From JAWKHR01 sp041394725 (lineage in GTDB: Bacteria; Acidobacteriota; Vicinamibacteria; Vicinamibacterales; SCN-69-37), in contig JAWKHR010000026.1 in assembly GCA_041394725.1 (NCBI GenBank), positions 31,178 through 95,177 on the forward strand: DNA of 64,000 nt, in the 5' to 3' direction. The notes under the pieces are model-generated. The model ran no database searches and was not told the origin of the DNA. It saw only the letters and a program-made list of their open reading frames with translations. Made by a program: the position numbers and the translations under genes. This document shows, one piece after another, positions 8,140 through 15,400 of this stretch (position 1 is its first letter; each line of letters starts with the position of its first letter).

Positions 8140-9102
8140 ATGACGGCACCGCGCGCCATCCTCGTCGTGGACCTGCTGCTCGCGCTGATGGTCCTCATCT
8201 GGGGCGTCAACTTCAGTGTCCTGAAGGTGGCCTTCCGCGAGATTCCCGCCGCGCCGTTCAACGCCGTCCGGCTCGCGCTGGCCGTGGCCGTCTTCCTCGG
8301 CGCCATCGCCGCCGCCCGGCGCGGGCCCCGTCACCCCGGTGACGCGCGCACGGTGCGGTCCGTCTTCGTCACCGACACCCCCGTCACGGCGCGCGACGTG
8401 CGCGACCTGGTGCTCCTCGGCCTCGTCGGGCACTTCCTCTACCAGATCGGCTTCGTCGGCGGCGTCGCCGCCACCAGCGTGTCCAACGCCGCGCTCATCA
8501 TCGGCACCACGCCGGTCGTCGTGACCTGCCTGGCGGCGGCGATCGGCCGCGAGCGGCTGAGCCCGCTGCACTGGGCCGGCGTCGTGCTCTCGCTGGTCGG
8601 CATCTACTTCGTCGTCGGCGTCCGGTCGTCGTTCGGCGGCGCCTCGGTGCACGGGGATCTGCTGATGGCCGGATCGGTGCTGTGCTGGTCGGCCTACACG
8701 GTCGGCGCGGGCCGGCTCATGGCCCGCCACTCGCCGCTCTTCGTGACCGGCGTGACGATGGCGATCGGGATGGTGCCGTACGTGATCTGGGCCGGACCCG
8801 CGATGCGGCAGGTGGACTGGACCGGCGTCAGCGCGTGGACGTGGGGCGCGCTGGTCTTCTCGGCGCTCTTCGCGCTGAACGTCTGCTATCTCATCTGGTA
8901 CATCGCCGTCCGACAGATCGGCCCGTCACGCACGGCCATCGTCTCCAACCTGGTCCCGATCGCCGCGATGATTGTGGCCGCGGTGTGGCTCCGCGAGCCG
9001 GTCACCCGGACGAAGGTCGCCGGGGCGGTGCTGGTCCTCGCCGGCGTGGCGCTGACGCGACGGGCGGGAAGGGGTGTGGGGAGGAGGCTGGCGAAACTTT
9101 GA
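8140..9102 (+). CDS. EamA/DMT-family transporter
   Basis: 320 residues with ten predicted membrane helices in two EamA repeats. The first repeat opens LLLALMVLIWGVNFSVLKVAF; the second begins near DLLMAGSVLCWSAYTVGAG at about 170. The C-terminus ends ARKVAGAVLVLAGVALTRR-like sequence followed by a basic tail. It would export or import a small metabolite; the substrate cannot be told. No Shine-Dalgarno is obvious and the gene starts 14 bases after the atpF terminator, so its promoter must overlap that hairpin or lie within it. It is convergent with the desaturase gene, with a dispersed repeat covering its 3' end. Confidence 0.9.
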   Translation: MTAPRAILVVDLLLALMVLIWGVNFSVLKVAFREIPAAPFNAVRLALAVAVFLGAIAAARRGPRHPGDARTVRSVFVTDTPVTARDVRDLVLLGLVGHFLYQIGFVGGVAATSVSNAALIIGTTPVVVTCLAAAIGRERLSPLHWAGVVLSLVGIYFVVGVRSSFGGASVHGDLLMAGSVLCWSAYTVGAGRLMARHSPLFVTGVTMAIGMVPYVIWAGPAMRQVDWTGVSAWTWGALVFSALFALNVCYLIWYIAVRQIGPSRTAIVSNLVPIAAMIVAAVWLREPVTRTKVAGAVLVLAGVALTRRAGRGVGRRLAKL

Positions 9103-9128
9103 AGTTCGAAGTTCGAAGTTACGCAAGC
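9091..9128 (+). repeat. Dispersed repeat, copy 1 (partial)
   Basis: The segment starts GCGAAACTTTGAAGTT and has three GAAGTT units; it lacks the GGCCGGC hairpin found in other copies. It overlaps the last codons of the EamA gene. Related copies are at 14078-14143, 19346-19406 and 19826-19887. Confidence 0.6.
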
Positions 9129-9133
9129 GCTTC

Positions 9134-10105
9134 TTACCCCACCAGGCTCCAGTCCGTGTGCGGATTCTTGTTCAGGACCAGCCAGCCGTAGAGCAGCCCG
9201 CGGTAGCTCTGCCACCGCATGCCCTTGCGCGCGTAGAACGGCTCGAGCGCGCGCTGGAGTGCCGGGAGGTGGTAGAAGGGCACGCCGGGGAAGTAGTGGT
9301 GCTCGAGGTGGAGGTTCGAGTTGATGAACACGAAGTTCCAGCACCAGTTCCGGCGCATCAGCGTGCCCCACTTCGCCGGATCCGCCGGGTCGATGTCGTA
9401 GTGCTGGCCCAGCCGGTTGAGCGTGAACGCCACCGGAAACACGAAGAACACCGGCACGATGTGCGCACGGAGCGCCGCCGGGAAGCCGAACGCCCACCAG
9501 AGCACCGCGATCGCCGCCAGGTGGAACCCGATCGACACGCGCCGCTCGGCCGCGATCCGCCGCTGCAGATCCGGCGGGTAGGTCGCCGCCTCCTGCCGCG
9601 CCGCCCGGAAGTAGATGGGGAAGAGCGCCGGCGTGGCGTAGAGCATCTTGTACCAGCGCCGCACGATCTTCGGCGTGAGGTAGTGGCGCTTCGGGTCGTC
9701 CTCGTCCGACCCCAGCTCGGCGTGATGATCCAGGTGCCAGTGGGTGAACTGGCTCGCCGAGATGCCGCTGGGAATCGCGTAGAGGAGCGCGAGCGCGCGC
9801 TCGAGCCGCGGGTGCCGCCGCGTGAAGACGAGGTGGTGCAACACCTCGTGGAGCAGCACCGTGAAGTTGAACACCGTGAAGCCCTGCACGACGGCGAGCG
9901 GGATCCAGATCCAGGGCGAGTCGAACCGGATGAGCCCCCACGTCGCCAGGCCGATCAGCGCGAACTGCCGCGCCGTCGCCACGAAGTGCCGCGCCGGCGA
10001 CTTCGTGTGGAACGCCTGCATCTGCGCCCGCGTCAGCGCGTGACTGAGCTCCACACGGAGCCCTGCCGCATGCTGGCTGTAATAGTGGGACTTCATCGGA
10101 TCCAT
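9134..10105 (-). CDS. Membrane fatty-acid desaturase
   Basis: About 323 residues from the ATG at 10105; a second ATG three codons later at 10096 is equally possible and neither has a clear Shine-Dalgarno. Upstream in-frame sequence is low-complexity G/C repeat and is excluded. The three histidine boxes of the di-iron membrane desaturase/hydroxylase family are present in order: HEVLHH, HWHLDHH and HLEHH. Hydrophobic pairs at about 45-85 and 175-215 form the membrane core. It would introduce a double bond in acyl chains, adjusting membrane fluidity. It is divergent from the padR gene across a 445-base repeat-rich gap. Confidence 0.88.
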   Translation of the reverse strand: MDPMKSHYYSQHAAGLRVELSHALTRAQMQAFHTKSPARHFVATARQFALIGLATWGLIRFDSPWIWIPLAVVQGFTVFNFTVLLHEVLHHLVFTRRHPRLERALALLYAIPSGISASQFTHWHLDHHAELGSDEDDPKRHYLTPKIVRRWYKMLYATPALFPIYFRAARQEAATYPPDLQRRIAAERRVSIGFHLAAIAVLWWAFGFPAALRAHIVPVFFVFPVAFTLNRLGQHYDIDPADPAKWGTLMRRNWCWNFVFINSNLHLEHHYFPGVPFYHLPALQRALEPFYARKGMRWQSYRGLLYGWLVLNKNPHTDWSLVG

Positions 10106-10116
10106 TCTGCCACTTT

Positions 10117-10471
10117 GGGGATGGTGGCGGGCGTGGGGACTCTGGGGGGCGTGGGGGACTCGGGCGGGCGTGGGGACTCTGGAGGGCGTGGGGAAAGCGA
10201 CGCGGGCCATGGGGACGTGGGGCGACGGGGGACGTGGGGAGAACATGTTCTTCTTCGCCAGGCTCGGCGCCCGCTGTCGCGCTCGAAGGCCGGGCCGCCG
10301 AACGCCGGGCCGAATCGCCACGCGCCCATCGTCATGAGAGACAACCCATGAAGAACGAACCCGCTCTCCCCACGTCCCCCGTCGCCCCACGTCCCCATGG
10401 CCCCCGTGGCCTTCCCCACGCCCCCCAGAGCCCCCACGCCCCCGCCCCCACGCCCCCCAAGCACCGGAACC
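10117..10471. repeat. G-rich / C-rich long inverted repeat
   Basis: The gap between desaturase and padR holds two mirrored arms. Bases 10204-10241 and 10366-10403 are perfect 38-base inverted copies, separated by 124 bases, and similarity continues outward on both sides. The left arm also contains four tandem units beginning GGGCGTGGGG at 10129, 10147, 10166 and 10184. Runs of four to six G on the plus strand (left arm) and on the minus strand (right arm) could form G-quadruplexes or a large cruciform. No gene is seen here. Confidence 0.85.
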
Positions 10472-10489
10472 GCGCCCCACGATTGCTCG

Positions 10490-10530
10490 TAATATGTCGT
10501 CATACGCCATGTCGTCATGCGACATGGCGT
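10490..10530 (+). promoter_or_regulatory. padR promoter with PadR-like operator
   Basis: A -10-like TAATAT (10490-10495) is followed by a perfect 11-base inverted repeat, ACGCCATGTCG / CGACATGGCGT, with a 5-base centre (10504-10530). The ATGT...ACAT half-sites resemble PadR-family operators. The element ATGTCGTCAT also occurs just upstream at 10494-10503, giving a direct repeat. Autoregulation by the adjacent PadR protein is the likely function. Confidence 0.6.
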
Positions 10531-10550
10531 GACTCGACACTGGACCAGAC

Positions 10551-10889
10551 ATGCGACGACCCGACGACCTGCTGCCGCTGACCCCCGCGATGTTCCACGT
10601 CCTGCTGTGCCTGTCGGAGGGCGAACGGCACGGCTACCGGATCCTGAAGGACGTCGCGGAACGGACCGCGGGTCGGGTGCGGCTCAGCACCGGCACCCTC
10701 TACGGCCTGATCAAGCGCCTGCTCGACGATGGCCTCGCGACCGAGGTCGAGAGCGGCAGCGACCGCCGCCGCGCGTACCGCCTCACGGCGTTCGGGCGCC
10801 AGGTGGCCCGCGCGGAGGCCGAGCGGCTCGAGCAGCTCGTCGTCGGCGCGCGCCGGACCGGCCTGCTCCCGTCGCGGGGGCGGTCGTGA
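10551..10889 (+). CDS. PadR-family transcriptional regulator
   Basis: 112 residues forming a winged helix: LTPAMFHVLLCLSEGERHGYRILKDV is the N-terminal helix pair and LSTGTLYGLIKRLLDDGLATEVES the recognition helix and start of the wing, which continues RRAYRLTAFGRQVARAEAERL. The C-terminal helix for dimerisation is short, as in the PadR-s2 subgroup. It overlaps the duplicated permease gene downstream by GTGA, the normal acidobacterial pairing, and a palindrome at 10504-10530 is a probable binding site. Ligand unknown. Confidence 0.93.
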   Translation: MRRPDDLLPLTPAMFHVLLCLSEGERHGYRILKDVAERTAGRVRLSTGTLYGLIKRLLDDGLATEVESGSDRRRAYRLTAFGRQVARAEAERLEQLVVGARRTGLLPSRGRS

Positions 10890-13480
10890 AGTCCCGCTGG
10901 CTCCGCGCGTGGCTGCGGCTGTTTCCGGCCGACTTCCGCGGCGACTTCGGCGACGAGATGCGCGCCTCGGTGGACGAGGAGCTCCGGGATGCGCGGACGC
11001 GCCGCGGCCGCGCCGGCGTCGCCTGGCGCAACGTCACCGCCGCGCTCCGCGTGGGACCGCGGCTGCACCTCGAGCAGTGGCGCCAGGACCTGCGGCACGC
11101 CGTCCGGGCGCTCGCGCACGCCCCGCTGTTCAGCCTCGCAGCCGTCGGCGCGCTTGCCTTCGGCATCGGCTCGACGGTGTCCACCTTCGGGCTGGCCGAC
11201 GCCTTCCTGTTCAGGCCCCTCCCGTTCGCCAGGCCCGCCGAACTCGTCCACCTGTGGGCGGCGGACCGTGCGCGCGGCGACGACGAGATGCGCGCGTCGC
11301 TCCAGGAGTTCGAGGCGTGGCGCTCGCGCGACGACCTGTTCAGCGGGGTCGCCGCCTTCAACTACTCGTCGGTGGAGCTGACCGGCGGGCCCGAGCCGGA
11401 GCGGATTCCCGCGGGCCTCGTCTCGGCCGGCCTCTTCGACGTCCTCGGCGTGCCGCCGCTCGCCGGTCGCGCGCTCCGGGCCGGCGACGACCAGCCGGGC
11501 GCCGCGCCGGTCGTCGTGCTCGGCGAGGCGTTCTGGCGCCAGCGCTTCGGCGGGAGCCCGGAGGCCATCGGCCGCTCGCTCGCGATCGGCGGCGTGCCCC
11601 ACACCATCGTCGGCGTGATGCCGGCCTCGTTCGTCTTCCCGCTGCCGATCACGCGGCTGTGGGTGCCGCGCATCCTGGATCGCGCGCGGCTGACGCCCGA
11701 CGTCCAGCCGCTGCAGGTCGTGGCGCGGCTGCGGCCCGGCGTCGCCCCCGGCCAGGTGACGTCCGGGCTCGAGGCCCTGGCGCCGGATCTCGGGGCGTCG
11801 TACCCGGCGCTCGCGGGGCGGACCGTGAACGTCGTGCCCCTCGGCGAGGCCCTGAACTTCGCCTGGGACCTCTTCGCCATCGGATCCGTCGTCATCGGTG
11901 TCGCCAACCTGCTCGTGCTCCTGGCCGCCTGCGCCAACATCTCGAGCCTGATGCTCGGCCGGGCGGTGACGCGCGGCCGCGAGGTGTCGATCCGCGCGGC
12001 CCTCGGGGCGTCGCGGTTCCGGCTCGTGCGCCAGTTGATGGCCGAGAGCCTCGTGCTGGCGGGCTGCGGCGCGCTCGCCGGCCTCGGGATCGCGCAGGCG
12101 GGGCTCCGCCTGGCCGACCGGCTGATCCCGATGGAGCTCTATCGCGCGGCGCCGTTCGCGGTGGACTGGCGGGCGGCGGGCGTCGCGGTGGTGCTCGCGG
12201 CGGGCGCGGCCCTGCTCTTCGGACTCTCGCCGGCGCTCCGCTTCGCCCGGGCGAACCTCGCCGAGGCGATGCGCCAGGACGGGACCGGCGGCACCACCTC
12301 GCGGCGCAGCCTGCGGCTGCAGTCGCTGTTCGTGCGCAAGCAGGTGGCCTTCACCGTGGTGCTGCTCGTCGGCACGCTCGTCGCCGCGCGCACGTTCGCG
12401 CGGCTCAGCACCGTCGATCCAGGCTTCGAGACCGGCGGTGTGACGACGATGAGCCTCGTGCTCCCGGTGTCGCGGTACGCCGACCGCGCGGCCGTCGCGC
12501 GCTTCCATGCCGACGTCTCCGACGCGGTCCGCCGCGTGCCCGGCGTCGACGCCGCGACGACGGTCAACTACCTGCCGCTGAACCACGAGACCGCGATCGT
12601 CCCGGTGTCGGCCGACGGCCCCGGCGCGGACGCCGCGGTCCGGCGGCCCGAGGCGCAGTCGCTCGCGGTCGGGCCGGAGTACTTCCGCGTGCTGCGGATC
12701 CCGATCGCCGCCGGGCGCGCGTTCACGCCGGCCGACACGAGTGACGGGCGGCCCGTCGCCGTCGTCAACGACACGCTGGCCCGGCGACTCTGGCCCGGCC
12801 GCTCACCGGTGGGGGCGAGCCTGTGGATCGAGGACGACGTCGCCCCGCGCACCGTGGTCGGCATCGTGGGTGACACGCGGCAGGTGGACCTCGGCGAGGC
12901 GGCGGGCGGGCAGGTGTTTCTGCCGCAGGCGCAGTCGCCGTGGACCTACCTGCGCGTCCTCGCGCGTGGCGTGGACGGACGCGAGGCCGACCTGACCGCG
13001 CTGCGCGCGGCGGTCCACGACGTCGATCCGCTGCTGCCCATCGTCGAGGTGCGATCGCTGCGTCAGGTGGTCGACGACTTCCTGCTGCCGCAGCGCGCGC
13101 TGGGCGCGGTGCTGCTCGTGCTGGGCGGCTTCTCGCTGTGGCTGGCGCTGTTCGGGATCTACGGGATCGTCACGTGCCACGTGGCGGACCGCCGGCGCGA
13201 GATCGGCGTCCGCGTCGCGCTCGGCGCCGACCGGTCGCGCATCGTGCGGTTCGTGGTGGGGCGCGGCGTGCGGCTGGCCGTGCACGGCAGCGTCGCCGGG
13301 CTCGTGCTGGCGGCGGCGGGCAGCCTCGCGGCACGCGCGTTCGTGCCGGGCCTGGCCGTGGCCGATCCCCTGGTCATGCTGGCCGTCGTCGGCCTGATCG
13401 TCGGCGTGGCGGCGGCCGCCGCGTTCGTGCCGGCGCGCCGCGCCGCGCGGGTCGATCCGCTGCGGGCGATTCGGGGCTGA
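10886..13480 (+). CDS. Duplicated orphan ABC permease (ADOP, MacB/FtsX type)
   Basis: 864 residues from a GTG that overlaps the padR stop (GTGA). A short cytoplasmic N-terminal region (WLRLFPADFRGDFGDEM) precedes two copies of the MacB-periplasmic plus FtsX-permease unit: the first with LAFGIGSTVSTFGLADAFLF and LLAACANISSLMLGRAVTRGREVSIRAALGASR, the second ending GIYGIVTCHVADRRREIGVRVALGADRSR and VPARRAARVDPLRAIRG. No ATP-binding subunit is encoded nearby, which defines the orphan class. Proteins of this family are abundant in Acidobacteriota; cargo is not known, with MacB-like extrusion the analogy. Expression is presumably set by the coupled PadR. Confidence 0.92.
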   Translation: MKSRWLRAWLRLFPADFRGDFGDEMRASVDEELRDARTRRGRAGVAWRNVTAALRVGPRLHLEQWRQDLRHAVRALAHAPLFSLAAVGALAFGIGSTVSTFGLADAFLFRPLPFARPAELVHLWAADRARGDDEMRASLQEFEAWRSRDDLFSGVAAFNYSSVELTGGPEPERIPAGLVSAGLFDVLGVPPLAGRALRAGDDQPGAAPVVVLGEAFWRQRFGGSPEAIGRSLAIGGVPHTIVGVMPASFVFPLPITRLWVPRILDRARLTPDVQPLQVVARLRPGVAPGQVTSGLEALAPDLGASYPALAGRTVNVVPLGEALNFAWDLFAIGSVVIGVANLLVLLAACANISSLMLGRAVTRGREVSIRAALGASRFRLVRQLMAESLVLAGCGALAGLGIAQAGLRLADRLIPMELYRAAPFAVDWRAAGVAVVLAAGAALLFGLSPALRFARANLAEAMRQDGTGGTTSRRSLRLQSLFVRKQVAFTVVLLVGTLVAARTFARLSTVDPGFETGGVTTMSLVLPVSRYADRAAVARFHADVSDAVRRVPGVDAATTVNYLPLNHETAIVPVSADGPGADAAVRRPEAQSLAVGPEYFRVLRIPIAAGRAFTPADTSDGRPVAVVNDTLARRLWPGRSPVGASLWIEDDVAPRTVVGIVGDTRQVDLGEAAGGQVFLPQAQSPWTYLRVLARGVDGREADLTALRAAVHDVDPLLPIVEVRSLRQVVDDFLLPQRALGAVLLVLGGFSLWLALFGIYGIVTCHVADRRREIGVRVALGADRSRIVRFVVGRGVRLAVHGSVAGLVLAAAGSLAARAFVPGLAVADPLVMLAVVGLIVGVAAAAAFVPARRAARVDPLRAIRG

Positions 13481-13486
13481 GGTGTG

Positions 13487-13507
13487 CGGTGGCCGGCCTC
13501 GCCGGCG
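13487..13507 (+). repeat. GGCCGGC hairpin element
   Basis: The motif CGGTGGCCGGCCTCGCCGGC lies in the 38-base gap between two convergent genes. It is the hairpin half of the dispersed repeat found complete at 14078-14143 and could also act as a weak bidirectional transcription-end hairpin. Confidence 0.5.
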
Positions 13508-13518
13508 CCCCGTGCCCG

Positions 13519-14055
13519 CTAGCGCGTGCCGGCCGCGGCCACCCTCAGGCTCGTCAGGAACTGCTGCAGCGCGTCGCGCCAGCGCGCGACGGTGGCGGCC
13601 GGGCCGATGACCTTCACGAAGTACGGGCCGTCGCCGGTCTCGACGACGCCGGCGATCTGGCGAAAGCCGGGCTTGTTGAAGTGCTCCGACGCGCCGGGCG
13701 TGACCTCGGCGACGTAGGTCCCGGCGACGTCCACGAGGGTGATCTTCAGGCCGGACGCCGACGTCATCGTCGTCGTCTTCGCGACCTTCGACGAGTCCGA
13801 TCCGTCCGGCTGCGCCATCTGGCCGACCCAGCGGTCGAGGTTCGCCTGCACCGATCCGCCCGTGCCGCCGAAGAAGTACACCGTCGCGGTCGCGTCCTCC
13901 GCGTCGCCTTCCGCGCGCGGCAGCACGAACTCGGCGACGCGCATGGACGACGACGGCGTCTTCGTGGTCCAGCCGTCGGGGGTGTCGAAGTGGAGCGCCG
14001 GCGCAGGTGCGCCCGGCAGAATCACGGTCAGCAGGCAGGACAGCAGGAAGGCCAT
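13519..14055 (-). CDS. Secreted protein of unknown function
   Basis: 178 residues beginning with a signal peptide (MAFLLSCLLTVILPGAPAPA). The mature part opens LHFDTPDGWTTKTPSSSMRVAEFVLP, then ATATVYFFGGTGGSVQANLDRWVGQM, and ends with a WRDALQQFLTSLRV helix. This looks like the small extracytoplasmic alpha/beta domain seen in many Planctomycetes and Acidobacteriota hypothetical proteins; I do not recognise a function. The ATG is placed by a TATGAT box six bases upstream (14067-14062) with no Shine-Dalgarno, suggesting a leaderless mRNA. Confidence 0.75.
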   Translation of the reverse strand: MAFLLSCLLTVILPGAPAPALHFDTPDGWTTKTPSSSMRVAEFVLPRAEGDAEDATATVYFFGGTGGSVQANLDRWVGQMAQPDGSDSSKVAKTTTMTSASGLKITLVDVAGTYVAEVTPGASEHFNKPGFRQIAGVVETGDGPYFVKVIGPAATVARWRDALQQFLTSLRVAAAGTR

Positions 14056-14067
14056 GCGGAGATCATA
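14056..14067 (-). promoter_or_regulatory. Leaderless promoter: TATGAT-N6-ATG
   Basis: On the minus strand TATGAT is followed by six bases (CTCCGC) and the ATG at 14055. The predicted start site, about seven bases after the box, falls on the A of ATG, and no Shine-Dalgarno exists. Confidence 0.55.
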
Positions 14068-14077
14068 GGCGGGGTTT

Positions 14078-14143
14078 GCGGAAGTTTGAAGTTGGAAGTT
14101 CGAACTTCGAACCGCGGTGGCCGGCTTCGCCGGCGTCTTCGAA
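14078..14143 (+). repeat. Dispersed repeat, copy 2 (complete)
   Basis: GAAGTT-type units (GAAGTTTGAAGTTGGAAGTT, then CGAACTTCGAAC) are followed by GCGGTGGCCGGCTTCGCC and GGCGTC. The second half forms a GCCGGC...GCCGGC hairpin. The element sits in the short gap between two minus-strand genes. Confidence 0.75.
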
Positions 14144-14166
14144 GTGACCCGCGCGCCCGTCTCACC

Positions 14167-15306
14167 TCATGCCAGTGCCCGGGCGCGCAGCCGCATGAGG
14201 GCGACGGCGACGCCGAGGGCGCAGAGCGTGACGATCGAGAGCGCCATGAACTCGGCGTAGAGCGCGCGGCCCATCAGGTCGAAGATCGTCAGGCCCATCA
14301 GGGCCAGCGCGACGGCGGTGAAGGCGCGCCAGGCGGGCGTCACGTCGCTCCAGCGATCGACGAGGCAGATGACGGCCGGCGTGGCGAGCAGCAGCACGTA
14401 GTCCCAGCCCTGCGGCGAGAGGAGGGGGACGAGCAGCATCAGCAGCGCCACCTCGAGGTAGTCCGGCTCGCCCACGTCGTGCCGGCGTCGCCAGACGACC
14501 GCCGCCAGGCCGAGCACCGCGCCCGCCGAGACCGTGGCCAGGCCCGAGGCGACGCGCCCGACGCCAAGCCACTTGGCCCACATCGCGGCGAGCGAGATGT
14601 TGTCGGCGCCGACGAGGTTCGGCGCGGTGGTCAGGCTGACGGTCTGGTACCACTGCGTCAGCTGGTCGAGGTTGCCCTGCCAGCCGTAGACCGAGGCCGG
14701 CAGGACGAGGCCGGTGCCGATCACGCCGAGCGACCAGAGCGCGGCGACCGGGCCGTGCGAGAAGGCGAGCCACGGCAGCAGGACGAGCGCGTACGGCTTG
14801 ACGAACACGGCGATGCCGATGAGCACGCCGGCGGCGCGCGGCTGGTCGATCTGCACGGCGAGCAGCGCCGCGACGAGCAGCGTGCCCAGGAAGATGTTCG
14901 CCTGCCCGAGCATCAGCTCGTGGGCGTAGAACTTGGCCATGAACAACAGCGTCAGCCACGTCAGCACGCGCGGCGAACGCCGGCGCTCGGGCAGCCCGGT
15001 GATCGACCAGCGGACGAACGCCATCAGCAGGCCGACCGACATCGCGAACCACAGCGTCTGCGCCGTGTCGTGGCCGAGCACGGCCATCGGCGCGAGGACG
15101 ACGGCGAAAGCGGGGAGGTACTTGAACTGGTAGTGGCCGTCGCCGGCCTGGTAGAGCGGCTGCGCGTGCAGCGCGCGACCGGCCGCCGTCCAGTAGACCT
15201 CGAAGTCCACCATCTCGTGTCGCACGCGGCTGTTGTAGAGCACGACGGCGAGGAGAGCGATGGCGACGGGCCACACGAGCGGACGGTACGCGCGCAGCGA
15301 CGTCAT
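14167..15306 (-). CDS. GT87-like (DUF2029) polyprenol-phosphate-dependent glycosyltransferase
   Basis: 379 residues with about nine membrane helices. The first periplasmic loop carries RHEMVDFEVYWTAAGRALHAQPLY, the acidic VDFEVYW motif that begins the catalytic loop of GT87/PimE-like mannosyltransferases, followed by YQFKYLPAFAVVLAP. Later segments HELMLGQANIFLGTLL and FVKPYALVLLPWLAF are also typical. Such enzymes add mannose or arabinose from a polyprenyl-phosphate donor on the outer face of the membrane. Donor and acceptor are not known. There is no adjacent partner in the same pathway, but related enzymes lie at 42-63 kb. Confidence 0.82.
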   Translation of the reverse strand: MTSLRAYRPLVWPVAIALLAVVLYNSRVRHEMVDFEVYWTAAGRALHAQPLYQAGDGHYQFKYLPAFAVVLAPMAVLGHDTAQTLWFAMSVGLLMAFVRWSITGLPERRRSPRVLTWLTLLFMAKFYAHELMLGQANIFLGTLLVAALLAVQIDQPRAAGVLIGIAVFVKPYALVLLPWLAFSHGPVAALWSLGVIGTGLVLPASVYGWQGNLDQLTQWYQTVSLTTAPNLVGADNISLAAMWAKWLGVGRVASGLATVSAGAVLGLAAVVWRRRHDVGEPDYLEVALLMLLVPLLSPQGWDYVLLLATPAVICLVDRWSDVTPAWRAFTAVALALMGLTIFDLMGRALYAEFMALSIVTLCALGVAVALMRLRARALA

Positions 15307-15340
15307 GGCCGGGTGCGGCTCACCCTATCACGCGCCGCGG

Positions 15341-15400
15341 CCGGCCCATGGCTCATTCGAGGCGCCGGGGCCGGCCCATGGCTCATTCGAGGCGCCGGGG
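15341..15400. repeat. 30-base tandem duplication covering the typA stop region
   Basis: Two exact copies of a 30-base unit (15341-15370 and 15371-15400, beginning ccggcccatggctcattcga) lie head to tail. The right copy contains the last codons and TGA of typA; the left copy duplicates them downstream. Confidence 0.9.

Noticed and set aside
10129..10200. Tandem GGGCGTGGGG units as a CRISPR-like array
   Set aside because: There are no unique spacers, the units are only 18-19 bases long and there is no cas gene in the window.
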